Assembly: GCA_003280105.1 (NCBI GenBank)
Contig: QCFX01000013.1
Span: 1 to 48,756 of the forward strand
DNA from: Prochlorococcus sp. AG-363-N20
Lineage (GTDB): Bacteria; Cyanobacteriota; Cyanobacteriia; PCC-6307; Cyanobiaceae
Reading direction: 5' to 3'
Length of the DNA: 48,756 bases
In this document: positions 27,443-36,354 of the stretch, in pieces
Numbering within the stretch: position 1 is the stretch's first letter
Layout of the letters: every line of letters starts with the position of its first letter
Translations under genes and position numbers: made by a program
The notes under the pieces: model-generated
What the model saw: only the letters and a program-made list of their open reading frames with translations
What the model was told of the DNA's origin: nothing
Database searches by the model: none

Positions 27443-28798
27443 TCAAGAACTGATTGTCTTAAGATTAGAGCTTTTCATATTAATCCAACTAGTGGCCTGG
27501 GCAAGGAATAATGACCAGTCCATTTTTTCTTTCTCGACAGCATTCGCAACCAATTTCGGGGCATCTCTTTTAATGGCCTCTAAATCTGGTTCTGAAACAC
27601 CATTATTCATAGCCATCCAATCAGCCATAGAAGAAGCGACAACACGGGTTAAATAGGCAGCACTTAGAGCTTGCAAAGCCCCAGCGGCAAGCCATGTACC
27701 TCCATGCAATTTAGCTACTCCAACTAGCGCATGCCCGCTCCATTCCAATGCACCCTGTGCAATAGCTGCTTTTGCTAGCTGCCGAGCTATTGGCTTAAGC
27801 GCATCAGATCGACAAGAACAGTCCCAAATTTCGGCCATTTCTTTAATCATTAAGCCATTGGCTACGCTTAGTGCCAATAAATCGGTTGAAGGAACAGGTG
27901 AGGCAAGGACAGCTCCAGCGACAACCCATTGCGTTCGCTGTTGTATAGATTTAAATTTATCCCTTCTTAAATGTTCTAATTCTATTTGCCATGATGAGTG
28001 AGTTCGTGAAAGTAATCTTTGGCGAGTAATGTCAATGTTGCGACGAGATTGGAGAAGTGCTCGCCTAATAGGTGTTAGAAGTGTAAATAAATCGAAATCA
28101 GAACTATTAAGTTGCAAAATATAATTAGACCATCGATTAGGAAGTTGATCTTGTAAAGACTTTAATTCTTCAGTCCATTCATTATTGTTATTGCAAGAAG
28201 CTAGTATCCATGAGGGTTGATCTACTGGCATCTCTTTAAGTGTAAGAAGGTCTGAAGCTTTTAAAGGTAGAGGCAAAAGGTAAATAGTTAAATCTTGCTC
28301 ATAAACAGATTCTGGTAACACTGCAGAATTAGCCTTAATAGATAATTGATCAATAGAAGTTAATGTAATGGAAACAGATCCTAAAGGATTTTCTTCCAAC
28401 AAAGTCATATCGGGGAAATCCACATTTGAAGGATTAATAATTGCTATTTTCTGAGGTTGAGTTCTATCAACAATTCTTTTAAGAGTATTTAGGCGATCTT
28501 GCTTAGTGAGCAAAGACTTGGATTCATCTTCAAAGGCACTGAATTGATCTATAACAACATGACATCTTTTAATCCATCCTTGAACTGATAAGGGGGAATT
28601 GAACTTGGCTTTCAAAGGACTAGAGAATAACCATAGGATCGTGATCAAAGAAATGAATCCGATCTCACCACCAGGGAAATGAACGACATCTGACAAAAAC
28701 CATTGCCCGAGAGCAATGGAAAACAGAAAAAGAGAGCCCTTTACAAGAAGACCAGGTGAAATCTGTAATCGCGCAAGGTCAAACGTTGGAGTTTCCAT
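27443..28798 (-). CDS. DUF697 (YcjF-type) membrane protein with degenerate GTPase-like region
   Basis: The 451-residue protein has two hydrophobic helices near the N-terminus (about residues 15-35 and 40-58) and a central alpha/beta region (about 95-245). The C-terminal DUF697 domain contains QWVVAGAVLASPVPSTDLLA, then LMIKEMAEIW, and the glycine-rich stretch LVGVAKLHGGTWLAAGALQA. Cyanobacterial DUF697 proteins usually carry a dynamin- or Era-like GTPase domain before DUF697. Here the corresponding region shows no P-loop GxxxxGKS, no DxxG and no NKxD, so nucleotide hydrolysis is unlikely. It lies upstream of mntC on the same strand, 111 bases away. The role is unknown. Confidence 0.75.
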   Translation of the reverse strand: METPTFDLARLQISPGLLVKGSLFLFSIALGQWFLSDVVHFPGGEIGFISLITILWLFSSPLKAKFNSPLSVQGWIKRCHVVIDQFSAFEDESKSLLTKQDRLNTLKRIVDRTQPQKIAIINPSNVDFPDMTLLEENPLGSVSITLTSIDQLSIKANSAVLPESVYEQDLTIYLLPLPLKASDLLTLKEMPVDQPSWILASCNNNNEWTEELKSLQDQLPNRWSNYILQLNSSDFDLFTLLTPIRRALLQSRRNIDITRQRLLSRTHSSWQIELEHLRRDKFKSIQQRTQWVVAGAVLASPVPSTDLLALSVANGLMIKEMAEIWDCSCRSDALKPIARQLAKAAIAQGALEWSGHALVGVAKLHGGTWLAAGALQALSAAYLTRVVASSMADWMAMNNGVSEPDLEAIKRDAPKLVANAVEKEKMDWSLFLAQATSWINMKSSNLKTISS

Positions 28799-28858
28799 AA
28801 TTTCTATGAACTTGCTGGTAACGGTTATTTTGATCTAGCTTATAGCCAAAAGCAAATA

Positions 28859-28903
28859 GTACTGTTCCAAAACCCTTTATCCAAAAGGGTTTTGGAACAG
28901 TAC
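28859..28903. repeat. perfect 20-bp inverted repeat (5-base loop) in a divergent spacer
   Basis: Left arm 28859-28878 is the exact reverse complement of right arm 28884-28903, with loop ATCCA. The arms contain runs CCAAAACCC and GGGTTTTGG, so the RNA stem would be strong on either strand. It lies 60 bases upstream of the DUF697 start and 143 upstream of the RGG-protein start, where a terminator of either gene is not expected. No clear T-run follows on either strand (GTGTTTATT on the plus strand, ACTATTTGC on the minus strand). Confidence 0.85.
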
Positions 28904-29046
28904 GTGTTTATTACTAAGACATTTCTTATAGAAAATACTCTTTAAAAAAATAGATTTGAAATGTGAATCTGCTGAAGGAGCTTAAAAAAAGCCTGAAAGT
29001 TCGCCAATTATGCGTCACACTTGTCGACTTAGATCAATAATCGGCA

Positions 29047-29628
29047 ATGGGCGATTTCCACGGTGAGGGGCAACAAGAGAGAAAAAATTTTGATCGCGGT
29101 CGAGAAGGTGGCAGAGACGGCTTCCGCGGAGGGCGTGGTCCTGGGAACCGCGAAGGCGGTGGCTTTAGGATTCGTTTAAGTGAGAACGAGATGAGAGCCG
29201 CCAGAAACCTTCAGGAAGCTTTCAATCTGCGTTCGACTGTCGCAGTCCTCGGATTTGCCCTCAGAACTCTTGGACAAATGCTTGAAGAAGGCAAGCTCGA
29301 TGAGCTTATAAAAGAAGCAAAAGCGGACGGCCCAGCAAGAAGAGACAGAGACAGAAATTCTCAAAAAGGAAACCGATTTAATAGAGATAGAGATGAGAGC
29401 AACTCAAGAGGACCAAAACCAAATCCATTCGCAAGACCAGCAAAGCCCCAACAGCCAAAAGAAGAGCCTGCAAATGTTCCTGAAGAGGCTGAAGATCAAG
29501 CCTCTCAAAATGGAGAGGAAGAGTCTTCTTTAGATGAAAGCAAATCAAACGAAATCATTGAGAAAACAGAGCATGAAGTATCTAGTGAAGAAACCAAAAA
29601 GCAAAATGAAGAAGAAGCAGAGAGCTAA
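29047..29628 (+). CDS. RGG-box low-complexity protein, putative RNA-binding
   Basis: The 193-residue protein has three distinct parts. Residues 1-41 are rich in Gly, Arg and Asp with repeated RGG/GGR steps (REGGRDGFRGGRGPG). Residues 42-90 form a conserved-looking helical core (LSENEMRAARNLQEAFNLRS, then LGFALRTLGQMLEEGKLDEL). The rest is disordered, first basic with RDRDRN repeats, then strongly acidic (Glu, Ser, Asp, Asn, Gln). RGG boxes bind RNA and promote condensates in other organisms, but a function for this picocyanobacterial family is not known to me. It precedes trpS by six bases and so shares its transcript. The acidic tail may counter the basic head. Confidence 0.8.
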   Translation: MGDFHGEGQQERKNFDRGREGGRDGFRGGRGPGNREGGGFRIRLSENEMRAARNLQEAFNLRSTVAVLGFALRTLGQMLEEGKLDELIKEAKADGPARRDRDRNSQKGNRFNRDRDESNSRGPKPNPFARPAKPQQPKEEPANVPEEAEDQASQNGEEESSLDESKSNEIIEKTEHEVSSEETKKQNEEEAES

Positions 29629-29634
29629 TTAATT

Positions 29635-30651
29635 GTGCAAAAGAGAGTTCTATCTGGTGTTCAACCCACTGGTTCCCTTCATATAGGAAACTGGTTAGGT
29701 GCAATTAAAAATTGGGTAGAGCTTCAAGACACCCATGAGACATTTGTCTGCGTAGTAGATCTACACGCAATAACAGTTCCTCACGACCCTAAATCACTAG
29801 CTGAAAACACAATCTCTACAGCAGCCATTTATATAGCTTGCGGAATGGATCCGAAGAAATGCTCAATTTTCGTACAAAGCCAAATAGCGGCTCATGCTGA
29901 ATTGTGTTGGTTACTTAATTGCGTAACACCCTTAAATTGGATGGAAAGAATGATCCAATTCAAAGAAAAATCAAAAAAACAAGGTGAGAATGTATCTGTT
30001 GGGCTTCTAAATTATCCAATATTGATGGCTGCAGACATACTACTTTATGATGCAGATCTGGTTCCCGTAGGAGAGGACCAAAAGCAACATCTAGAACTAG
30101 CAAGGGACATCGCCCAACAAAGAATCAACTCAGTTTTTAGCAAAGATGGATCCCCAATCTTAAAAGTTCCAAATCCATTAATTATCAAAGAAGGTGCAAA
30201 AGTTATGAGCTTAGTAGATGCTAAAAATAAAATGAGTAAAAGTGATCCAATTGAATCCAGCAGGATAAACCTTCTAGACAGTCCTGACATTATAACAAAG
30301 AAAATAAAGAGGGCTAAGACAGATTCAATTGTTGGACTTGAGTTTGACAATCCAAATAGACCTGAGGCAAATAACTTATTGACACTTTATTCAATCCTTA
30401 GTGGTCAAGAAAAGAAAGCGGTTATAAAGGAATGTTCTGAGATGGGCTGGGGAACCTTTAAGCCCCTACTTGCGGAAGCTGCTGTAGAAGCGATTAAACC
30501 AATACAACAAAACTATCAAGAGCTAATTCAAGATCGAGGAGAAATATTCAGCATCCTGAATGATGGCAAAGCCAAAGCTAATGAGGTGGCACAATTAACA
30601 TTGGAAAGAGTTTATAGTGAATTAGGTTTTCTCCGAAAATCTACTCATTAG
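29635..30651 (+). CDS. trpS: tryptophanyl-tRNA synthetase
   Basis: This class I aminoacyl-tRNA synthetase charges tRNA-Trp. The 338-residue protein has the HIGH-type motif in PTGSLHIGNWLGA (residues 11-23) and the KMSKS motif in KNKMSKSDPIESSR, with the family's LLNYPILMAADILLYDADLV and GEDQKQHLELARDIA segments between them. Length is normal for the bacterial enzyme. The start is GTG at 29635-29637, six bases after the RGG-protein stop, with the GAGAG of that gene's last codons as a possible ribosome-binding site. Confidence 0.96.
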   Translation: MQKRVLSGVQPTGSLHIGNWLGAIKNWVELQDTHETFVCVVDLHAITVPHDPKSLAENTISTAAIYIACGMDPKKCSIFVQSQIAAHAELCWLLNCVTPLNWMERMIQFKEKSKKQGENVSVGLLNYPILMAADILLYDADLVPVGEDQKQHLELARDIAQQRINSVFSKDGSPILKVPNPLIIKEGAKVMSLVDAKNKMSKSDPIESSRINLLDSPDIITKKIKRAKTDSIVGLEFDNPNRPEANNLLTLYSILSGQEKKAVIKECSEMGWGTFKPLLAEAAVEAIKPIQQNYQELIQDRGEIFSILNDGKAKANEVAQLTLERVYSELGFLRKSTH

Positions 30652-30724
30652 GAAGACCATATGAATATTATTTTTCTCTTTTTTAACTTAGAAAGATCTA
30701 TCGACAAATCAAACATCTATTAAC

Positions 30725-32659
30725 ATGCCAAAAATCACACTACCTGATGGAACCCAAAAAGTATTTGACAATCCTGTAACAACATCAGAAATAGCGAGCA
30801 GTATTGGTCCTGGGTTAGCAAAAGCTGCAATAGCAGGAATGGTTAATGGTTCGCTAGTAGATACCTGCATACCAATTGCAAAAGATTCAGAAGTAAGAAT
30901 CATTACATCAAAAGACGCAGAAGGAATTGAAATAATTAGGCATTCATTTGCACATTTAGTTGGCCACGCTGTTAAGCAATTATATCCTGATGCAAAAATG
31001 GCAATAGGTCCAGTGATAGAAAATGGTTTCTACTACGATATTTCATATGAAAAAACATTTACTACAAATGATCTAGAAAACATTGAGAAGCGAATGAAAG
31101 AATTAGCAAGTAGAAATTATGATGTAGAAGTAAGGCCTGTTAATAAACAAGAAGCGATAGAAACATTCTCAAAAAGGAATGAGTCATATAAAGTGAATAT
31201 TGTAGAAGAAATACCAGAAGGTGAAGAAATAAAGTTATATTTACACCAAGAATATATAGATATGTGCAGAGGGCCTCATGTCCCAAACACAAGACATTTA
31301 AAAGCTTTTAAATTAACTAAAGTCTCTGGAGCTTATTGGCGAGGAGATTCAAATAATGAGATGTTACAAAGAATATATGGAACGGCTTGGAGGACCGCAG
31401 AGGAACTTAAAGATCACATCAAAAAAATTGAAGAGGCTGAAAGAAGAGATCACAGAAAGATAGCCAAGAAAATGTCTCTTTATCATTCTCAAGAAGAATC
31501 ACCAGGAATGATTTTCTGGCATTCAAAAGGATGGTCGATATATCAAGTTCTGGAAAGATATATTCGTGAAAAATTAAACAGAAATGGATATTTAGAAGTC
31601 AAGACGCCGTTAGCTGTTGACAGAAGTCTATGGGAAAAGTCCGGACACTGGGACAAATTTAAGAAGGATATGTTTACAACTACTTCTGAGAATAGAGAGT
31701 ATGCAATTAAACCTATGAATTGCCCATGCCATGTACAAATATTTAATCAAGGTCTTAAGAGTTATAGAGATTTACCCTTACGTTATGCAGAGTTCGGTTC
31801 CTGTCATAGGAATGAGCCATCAGGGTCATTACATGGGTTAATGAGAGTGAGAAATTTTGTTCAAGATGATGCTCATATATTCTGTACAGAGTTGCAGATC
31901 CAACAGGAGGTTTCAAACTTTATTGACATGGTTTTTGAAGTATATAGATCATTTGGATTTGAAGACATCTTAATCAAATTATCTACTAGGCCTAAAAAAC
32001 GGGTCGGCTCAGATGAGATCTGGGACAAATCCGAGAAATCATTAATAGAAGCTTTAAATAATAAGGGTTTAGAATGGGATATCCTTCCTGGTGAAGGAGC
32101 ATTCTATGGACCTAAAATAGAGTTCTCATTAAAAGATTGTATTGGCAGAGTATGGCAATGTGGCACTATTCAAGTTGACTTTTCAATGCCAGAAAGACTG
32201 GGCGCTTCATACGTAGCAGAAAACAATCAAAAGGAAACACCTGTTATGCTTCACAGGGCTATTTTAGGCTCTTTTGAGCGTTTTATTGGAATATTAATTG
32301 AACATTATGAGGGTAAATTTCCTACTTGGTTAGCACCTATTCAGGTTGTTGTCTTAGGAATTACAGATCGCAATGCTCCAACCTGTATAGAAATAGCACA
32401 GAAACTATCTAGCACAGGTTACAGAGTAGAAACGGATTTGAGGAATGAGAAAATAGGCTTTAAGGTAAGGGAACATACACTACAAAAGGTACCATTTATG
32501 TTGGTCATAGGAGATAAAGAACAAGAAAGTTCTATGGTCTCAGTTAGAACCAGAGAGGGGAAAGAATACCAGAACTTATCTTTAGAAGATTTTACCGCTA
32601 TACTCGATAGATCTATAAAGTTACTTGGCAGACAACAAGAATCATTAAAGGAACTCTGA
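30725..32659 (+). CDS. thrS: threonyl-tRNA synthetase
   Basis: This 644-residue class II synthetase charges tRNA-Thr. Domains in order are the N-terminal TGS domain ([14 protein letters not shown]), the editing/SAD domain ([20 protein letters not shown], with the His-rich site completed by [13 protein letters not shown]), the class II core and a C-terminal anticodon-binding domain. Motif 2 is in [19 protein letters not shown]. The zinc ligands are the Cys of [10 protein letters not shown] and the His residues of DDAHIFC and MLHRAILGS. All are present, so both charging and editing should work. A 73-base spacer from trpS contains no obvious T-box or hairpin. Confidence 0.97.
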   Translation: MPKITLPDGTQKVFDNPVTTSEIASSIGPGLAKAAIAGMVNGSLVDTCIPIAKDSEVRIITSKDAEGIEIIRHSFAHLVGHAVKQLYPDAKMAIGPVIENGFYYDISYEKTFTTNDLENIEKRMKELASRNYDVEVRPVNKQEAIETFSKRNESYKVNIVEEIPEGEEIKLYLHQEYIDMCRGPHVPNTRHLKAFKLTKVSGAYWRGDSNNEMLQRIYGTAWRTAEELKDHIKKIEEAERRDHRKIAKKMSLYHSQEESPGMIFWHSKGWSIYQVLERYIREKLNRNGYLEVKTPLAVDRSLWEKSGHWDKFKKDMFTTTSENREYAIKPMNCPCHVQIFNQGLKSYRDLPLRYAEFGSCHRNEPSGSLHGLMRVRNFVQDDAHIFCTELQIQQEVSNFIDMVFEVYRSFGFEDILIKLSTRPKKRVGSDEIWDKSEKSLIEALNNKGLEWDILPGEGAFYGPKIEFSLKDCIGRVWQCGTIQVDFSMPERLGASYVAENNQKETPVMLHRAILGSFERFIGILIEHYEGKFPTWLAPIQVVVLGITDRNAPTCIEIAQKLSSTGYRVETDLRNEKIGFKVREHTLQKVPFMLVIGDKEQESSMVSVRTREGKEYQNLSLEDFTAILDRSIKLLGRQQESLKEL

Positions 32660-32722
32660 AGTATAGTTAATTATTATGATGAATTTTACTTTTAAATATT
32701 ATTCAAGAAATATTTCAAGAAA

Positions 32723-33760
32723 ATGAATTTATTAGCTGCTGACCTAGGCGGTACAAAGACCCTGCTCGCAATCTATAAATGGGATGGAGAACTTACTAAG
32801 GTATATCAGAAAAGATACTCATCAACTCAGTGGGATTCATTGGAGCTAATAATTAGTGACTTTAAGAACTCAATTCCAAATGAATTAGATTTTCCTAAAT
32901 ATGGTTGTATTGCGGTAGCAGGATTAATAAGAGATAATATTGCCCATATAACAAATCTAGGTTGGAAAGTAAGTTCGGCTAAAATAAAAAGGCATTCTAA
33001 ACTTAAGCGATTAGAATTAGTAAATGATTTTTCTGTTCTAATAAATGGGCTTAAATATTTTAAACCCATTCAATATAGTGTTATTCAAGAAGGTGTAAAA
33101 ACAGATCTTAAAAATGCCGTCGTTGCTTTTATAGGTGCTGGAACAGGACTTGGAATAGCTAGGGGCATTAATATCAATGGTGAATTCACCCCTATTGCCA
33201 GTGAAGGAGGTCACAGAGAGTTTTCACCTCGAAGTGAAGAAGAGTTAGATCTTGCAAATTGGCTTAAGAAGGAATTTAATCTTAAACGTATTTCTATAGA
33301 AAGAGTTGTAAGCGGAACAGGTCTAGGGAATATTGCTCGATGGCAGTTAAGCAAGTCTAAGAACAAAAAGCATCCCTTGAATGAACTTGCAAGGAATTGG
33401 ATTGAATCAAAAAATGATTCTTTAGACTTTCCTGCAATGGTATGTAAAGAGGCCGAGAAAGGAGACGAATTAATGCAAACTTCATTAAATTTTTGGTTAA
33501 GTGCTTATGGCTCCTCAGCTGGTGATCTTGCAATTCACGAACTTTCAAGTGGTGGTCTTTGGATTGGAGGTGGAACAGCCATCAAACATTTAGTCAATTT
33601 TCGTACTAAAACATTTCTAAATGCTTTCTACAACAAAGGTAGATTTAAAGAATTTTTAGGCGAAATACCAGTAAAAGTCCTTGTCGACCCTGAAGCTGGC
33701 ATATTTAGCGCCGCATGCAGAGCTAGATCACTTGCGGAGTCAGATGAGAAACTAACTTGA
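32723..33760 (+). CDS. glk: glucokinase
   Basis: This ATP-dependent glucokinase of the Glk/ROK-related family phosphorylates glucose to glucose-6-phosphate. The 345-residue protein begins LLAADLGGTKTLLAIYKWDG (phosphate-binding loop), has AGLIRDNIAHITNLGW and LVNDFSVLINGL with the catalytic Asp, the second phosphate loop VAFIGAGTGLGIARG, and the EGGHREFSPRSEEE glucose-binding segment. The C-terminal half contains SGGLWIGGGTAIK. Length fits the cyanobacterial enzyme. It could serve glucose from glycogen breakdown or the low glucose uptake reported in Prochlorococcus. It is followed by thrB after 14 bases on the same strand. Confidence 0.92.
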   Translation: MNLLAADLGGTKTLLAIYKWDGELTKVYQKRYSSTQWDSLELIISDFKNSIPNELDFPKYGCIAVAGLIRDNIAHITNLGWKVSSAKIKRHSKLKRLELVNDFSVLINGLKYFKPIQYSVIQEGVKTDLKNAVVAFIGAGTGLGIARGININGEFTPIASEGGHREFSPRSEEELDLANWLKKEFNLKRISIERVVSGTGLGNIARWQLSKSKNKKHPLNELARNWIESKNDSLDFPAMVCKEAEKGDELMQTSLNFWLSAYGSSAGDLAIHELSSGGLWIGGGTAIKHLVNFRTKTFLNAFYNKGRFKEFLGEIPVKVLVDPEAGIFSAACRARSLAESDEKLT

Positions 33761-33774
33761 TTGGATAAAAAGGG

Positions 33775-34713
33775 ATGGCGCAGCCGCGCATAGGTCAAAA
33801 AGTCATAGTGGATGTTCCTTCTACTACAGCCAATCTAGGGCCTGGATTTGATTGCCTTGGAGCTGCTTTAGATTTGAACAATCGCTTTTCCATTCAAAGA
33901 ATAGAAGGAGATGGCGGTCGGTTTGAGCTCATTATGGAAGGAGAAGAAGGCAATCATTTAAGGGGCGGTCCTGAAAACTTGGTTTACCGGGCGGCACAAA
34001 GAGTGTGGAAGGCCGCAGGGCTAGAACCAGTAGGGCTAGAAGCCAGAGTGAAATTGGCAGTTCCTCCAGCTAGAGGGCTGGGCAGCAGTGCAACTGCAAT
34101 TGTGGCTGGACTGGTTGGAGCAAATGCGCTTATGGACTCTCCACTGGCCAAAGAAAAATTACTTGAATTAGCCATAGACATTGAAGGTCACCCTGACAAT
34201 GTGGTTCCTTCTCTTCTTGGCGGTCTTTGCATAACAGCAAAAGCAGCATCAGAAAGATGGCGCGTAATTCGCTGTGAATGGATGGACAACATAAAAGCTG
34301 TAGTTGCAATTCCATCGATTCGCCTAAGCACCAGTGAGGCACGAAGAGCAATGCCCAGAGTCGTTCCAATAGGAGATGCAATAACAAATTTAGGAGCGCT
34401 TACCTTGCTCCTCCAAGGGCTTAGAACAGGAAATGGAGACCTGATTTCCGATGGAATGAATGATCGGCTTCACGAGCCTTATAGATGGAGATTAATAAAA
34501 GGTGGTCTAGAGGTAAGAAAGGCAGCATTAGAAGCAGGTGCGTGGGGATGCGTAATAAGCGGTGCAGGTCCGAGTGTCCTTGCTTTATGCGATGAAAACG
34601 TCGGTCCACAAATAAGCCAAGCAATGATCAAAACCTGGGAGAATGTTGGTGTGAGCTGCAGAGCTCCACTGCTGAACATCCAAACGCAAGGCAGCCAATG
34701 GCACGAAGGATAG
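33775..34713 (+). CDS. thrB: homoserine kinase
   Basis: ThrB phosphorylates homoserine, the fourth step from aspartate to threonine. The 312-residue GHMP kinase has the substrate motif VPSTTANLGPGFDCLGAAL, the ATP-binding PPARGLGSSATAIVAGLVG, the DIEGHPDNVVPSLLGGL segment and the C-terminal VISGAGPSVLALCDE motif. The local DNA (about 33775-34700) is richer in G and C than its neighbours, but the protein is an ordinary family member. The ATG is preceded by AAAAGGG, a good Shine-Dalgarno. It lies close behind glk. Confidence 0.96.
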   Translation: MAQPRIGQKVIVDVPSTTANLGPGFDCLGAALDLNNRFSIQRIEGDGGRFELIMEGEEGNHLRGGPENLVYRAAQRVWKAAGLEPVGLEARVKLAVPPARGLGSSATAIVAGLVGANALMDSPLAKEKLLELAIDIEGHPDNVVPSLLGGLCITAKAASERWRVIRCEWMDNIKAVVAIPSIRLSTSEARRAMPRVVPIGDAITNLGALTLLLQGLRTGNGDLISDGMNDRLHEPYRWRLIKGGLEVRKAALEAGAWGCVISGAGPSVLALCDENVGPQISQAMIKTWENVGVSCRAPLLNIQTQGSQWHEG

Positions 34714-34778
34714 AATGAGTAGATCTACCTAGTCTGTAAAATGGTTAGGTCTTAGCTTATGACGTTTTTTTTCCTGTA

Positions 34779-36353
34779 ATGACAGCCATTTTGCCAATAA
34801 TGGCAACAATCACCCAGGCTTCATTTCCCTGGTTAACTTTGATTGTGCTGCTGCCAGTGGCAGGCGCGTTAATAATCCCATTTTTGCCTGAAGAAAAACA
34901 AACAGACTCAACGCTTCCTCGAAATATCTCAATAGCTTTTCTGGCTGCTGATTTCCTCTTGATTGTATTGGCATTCACAATCGGTTTTGACTCGCAGCTA
35001 GAAACAATCCAACTAGTAGAAAGAGTTAGTTGGGTACCATTAATAGGACTTGAATGGTCATTAGGAGTAGATGGTCTTTCTGCTCCATTGGTCTTGTTAA
35101 GTGGTCTAATTACTCTTCTTGCTGCTATTGCAAGTTGGCGAGTTAAAAGCAAAACAAAACTCTACTTCTCTCTTTTATTATTACAAGCCTCAGCTCAAGG
35201 TTTAGTTTTCTTATCTCAAGACTTTTTGCTCTTCTTTCTTGCATGGGAACTGGAGCTTGTTCCTGTATATCTTCTTATTGCTATTTGGGGAGGAAAACGA
35301 AGGCTATACGCAGCAACAAAATTCATTCTTTATACTGCTCTAGCTTCTTTATTGATACTTATAAGTGGTCTTGCTATAGCACTTTCTGGTGATGTGTTCA
35401 CTTTAAATTTAACCGATCTTGCAAACAAGTCATTAACCGGTAGTTTTGCACTCTTTTGTTATCTAGGTTTTCTTATAGGGTTCGGTGTAAAGCTACCAAT
35501 CTTTCCATTACACACCTGGCTACCTGATGCTCATGGAGAAGCTAATGCACCAGTTTCAATGATACTTGCTGGCGTACTTTTAAAAATGGGAGGCTATGCA
35601 CTTTTAAGGTTCAATGTGCAAATGTTACCTGAAGCACATCTAACTCTTGCGCCAGCATTAATAGTTATCGGGATAGTAAATATTATCTATGGAGCGCTTA
35701 ACGCTTTTGCCCAAGACAATGTCAAAAGGAGAATCGCTTGTAGCTCAGTGAGTCATATGGGCTTCGTCCTACTTGGCATAGGTGCAGTTGACGCTTTAGG
35801 CATAAGTGGTGCAATGCTTCAAATGATCAGCCATGGACTTATTGCTGCTGCAATGTTTTTTATAACAGGCTCATTTTATGAACGGACAAATACTCTCTCC
35901 ATACCAAATATGGGTGGTCTCGCTAAAGTTTTGCCGATTACATTTGCTCTATTTCTTACCAGCTCTCTTGCTTCTTTAGCATTGCCAGGGATGAGTGGTT
36001 TTATAAGTGAGATAACAGTTTTTCTTGGAATCACAAGTCAAGATGGCTTTACGTCAATTTTTAGAGCAATAACAATCTTTTTGGCTGCAATTGGCCTTGT
36101 TCTTACGCCTATATATCTTTTATCCATGTGCAGGCGTGTGTTTTTCGGGCCAAGAATTCCCGCTCTTGCATTGACTGGTGAAATGAATCCAAGAGAATTG
36201 ACTGTTGGCCTGACTCTATTAATTCCAACATTAATAATTGGCTTCTGGCCACGTTTTGCAATTGATTTTTATGAGGCATCAACAAATGCATTGGCGGAAA
36301 AATTAACTGCACATACTTTGATTGCCATTAGCCAATCAGTCCCACTAACCTGA
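34779..36353 (+). CDS. ndhD: NAD(P)H-quinone oxidoreductase chain 4 (NDH-1 subunit D)
   Basis: NdhD is a proton-pumping membrane subunit of the cyanobacterial NDH-1 complex, which handles cyclic and respiratory electron flow to plastoquinone. The 524-residue protein is made of about fourteen transmembrane helices with the family's [40 protein letters not shown] (conserved Glu), [20 protein letters not shown] and [20 protein letters not shown] segments. These contain the expected Lys and His of the proton channel. It is the proton-pumping NdhD type and not the CO2-uptake form, as far as can be judged by eye. The M3 peptidase gene starts one base after its stop. Confidence 0.93.
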   Translation: MTAILPIMATITQASFPWLTLIVLLPVAGALIIPFLPEEKQTDSTLPRNISIAFLAADFLLIVLAFTIGFDSQLETIQLVERVSWVPLIGLEWSLGVDGLSAPLVLLSGLITLLAAIASWRVKSKTKLYFSLLLLQASAQGLVFLSQDFLLFFLAWELELVPVYLLIAIWGGKRRLYAATKFILYTALASLLILISGLAIALSGDVFTLNLTDLANKSLTGSFALFCYLGFLIGFGVKLPIFPLHTWLPDAHGEANAPVSMILAGVLLKMGGYALLRFNVQMLPEAHLTLAPALIVIGIVNIIYGALNAFAQDNVKRRIACSSVSHMGFVLLGIGAVDALGISGAMLQMISHGLIAAAMFFITGSFYERTNTLSIPNMGGLAKVLPITFALFLTSSLASLALPGMSGFISEITVFLGITSQDGFTSIFRAITIFLAAIGLVLTPIYLLSMCRRVFFGPRIPALALTGEMNPRELTVGLTLLIPTLIIGFWPRFAIDFYEASTNALAEKLTAHTLIAISQSVPLT

Positions 36354-36354
36354 T

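Noticed and set aside
28859-28903. Reading the inverted repeat as an ordinary rho-independent terminator
   Set aside because: It lies between divergent gene starts and lacks a T-run on both strands; kept only as one option for an unseen small RNA.
33775-34713. Foreign origin of thrB because its DNA is richer in G and C than the neighbours
   Set aside because: The protein is a normal cyanobacterial-type homoserine kinase in an ordinary housekeeping run; composition within a single gene is not enough.
34779-35152. 131-codon minus-strand frame within the start of ndhD
   Set aside because: It is antisense to a clearly coding membrane protein and has no domain features of its own.
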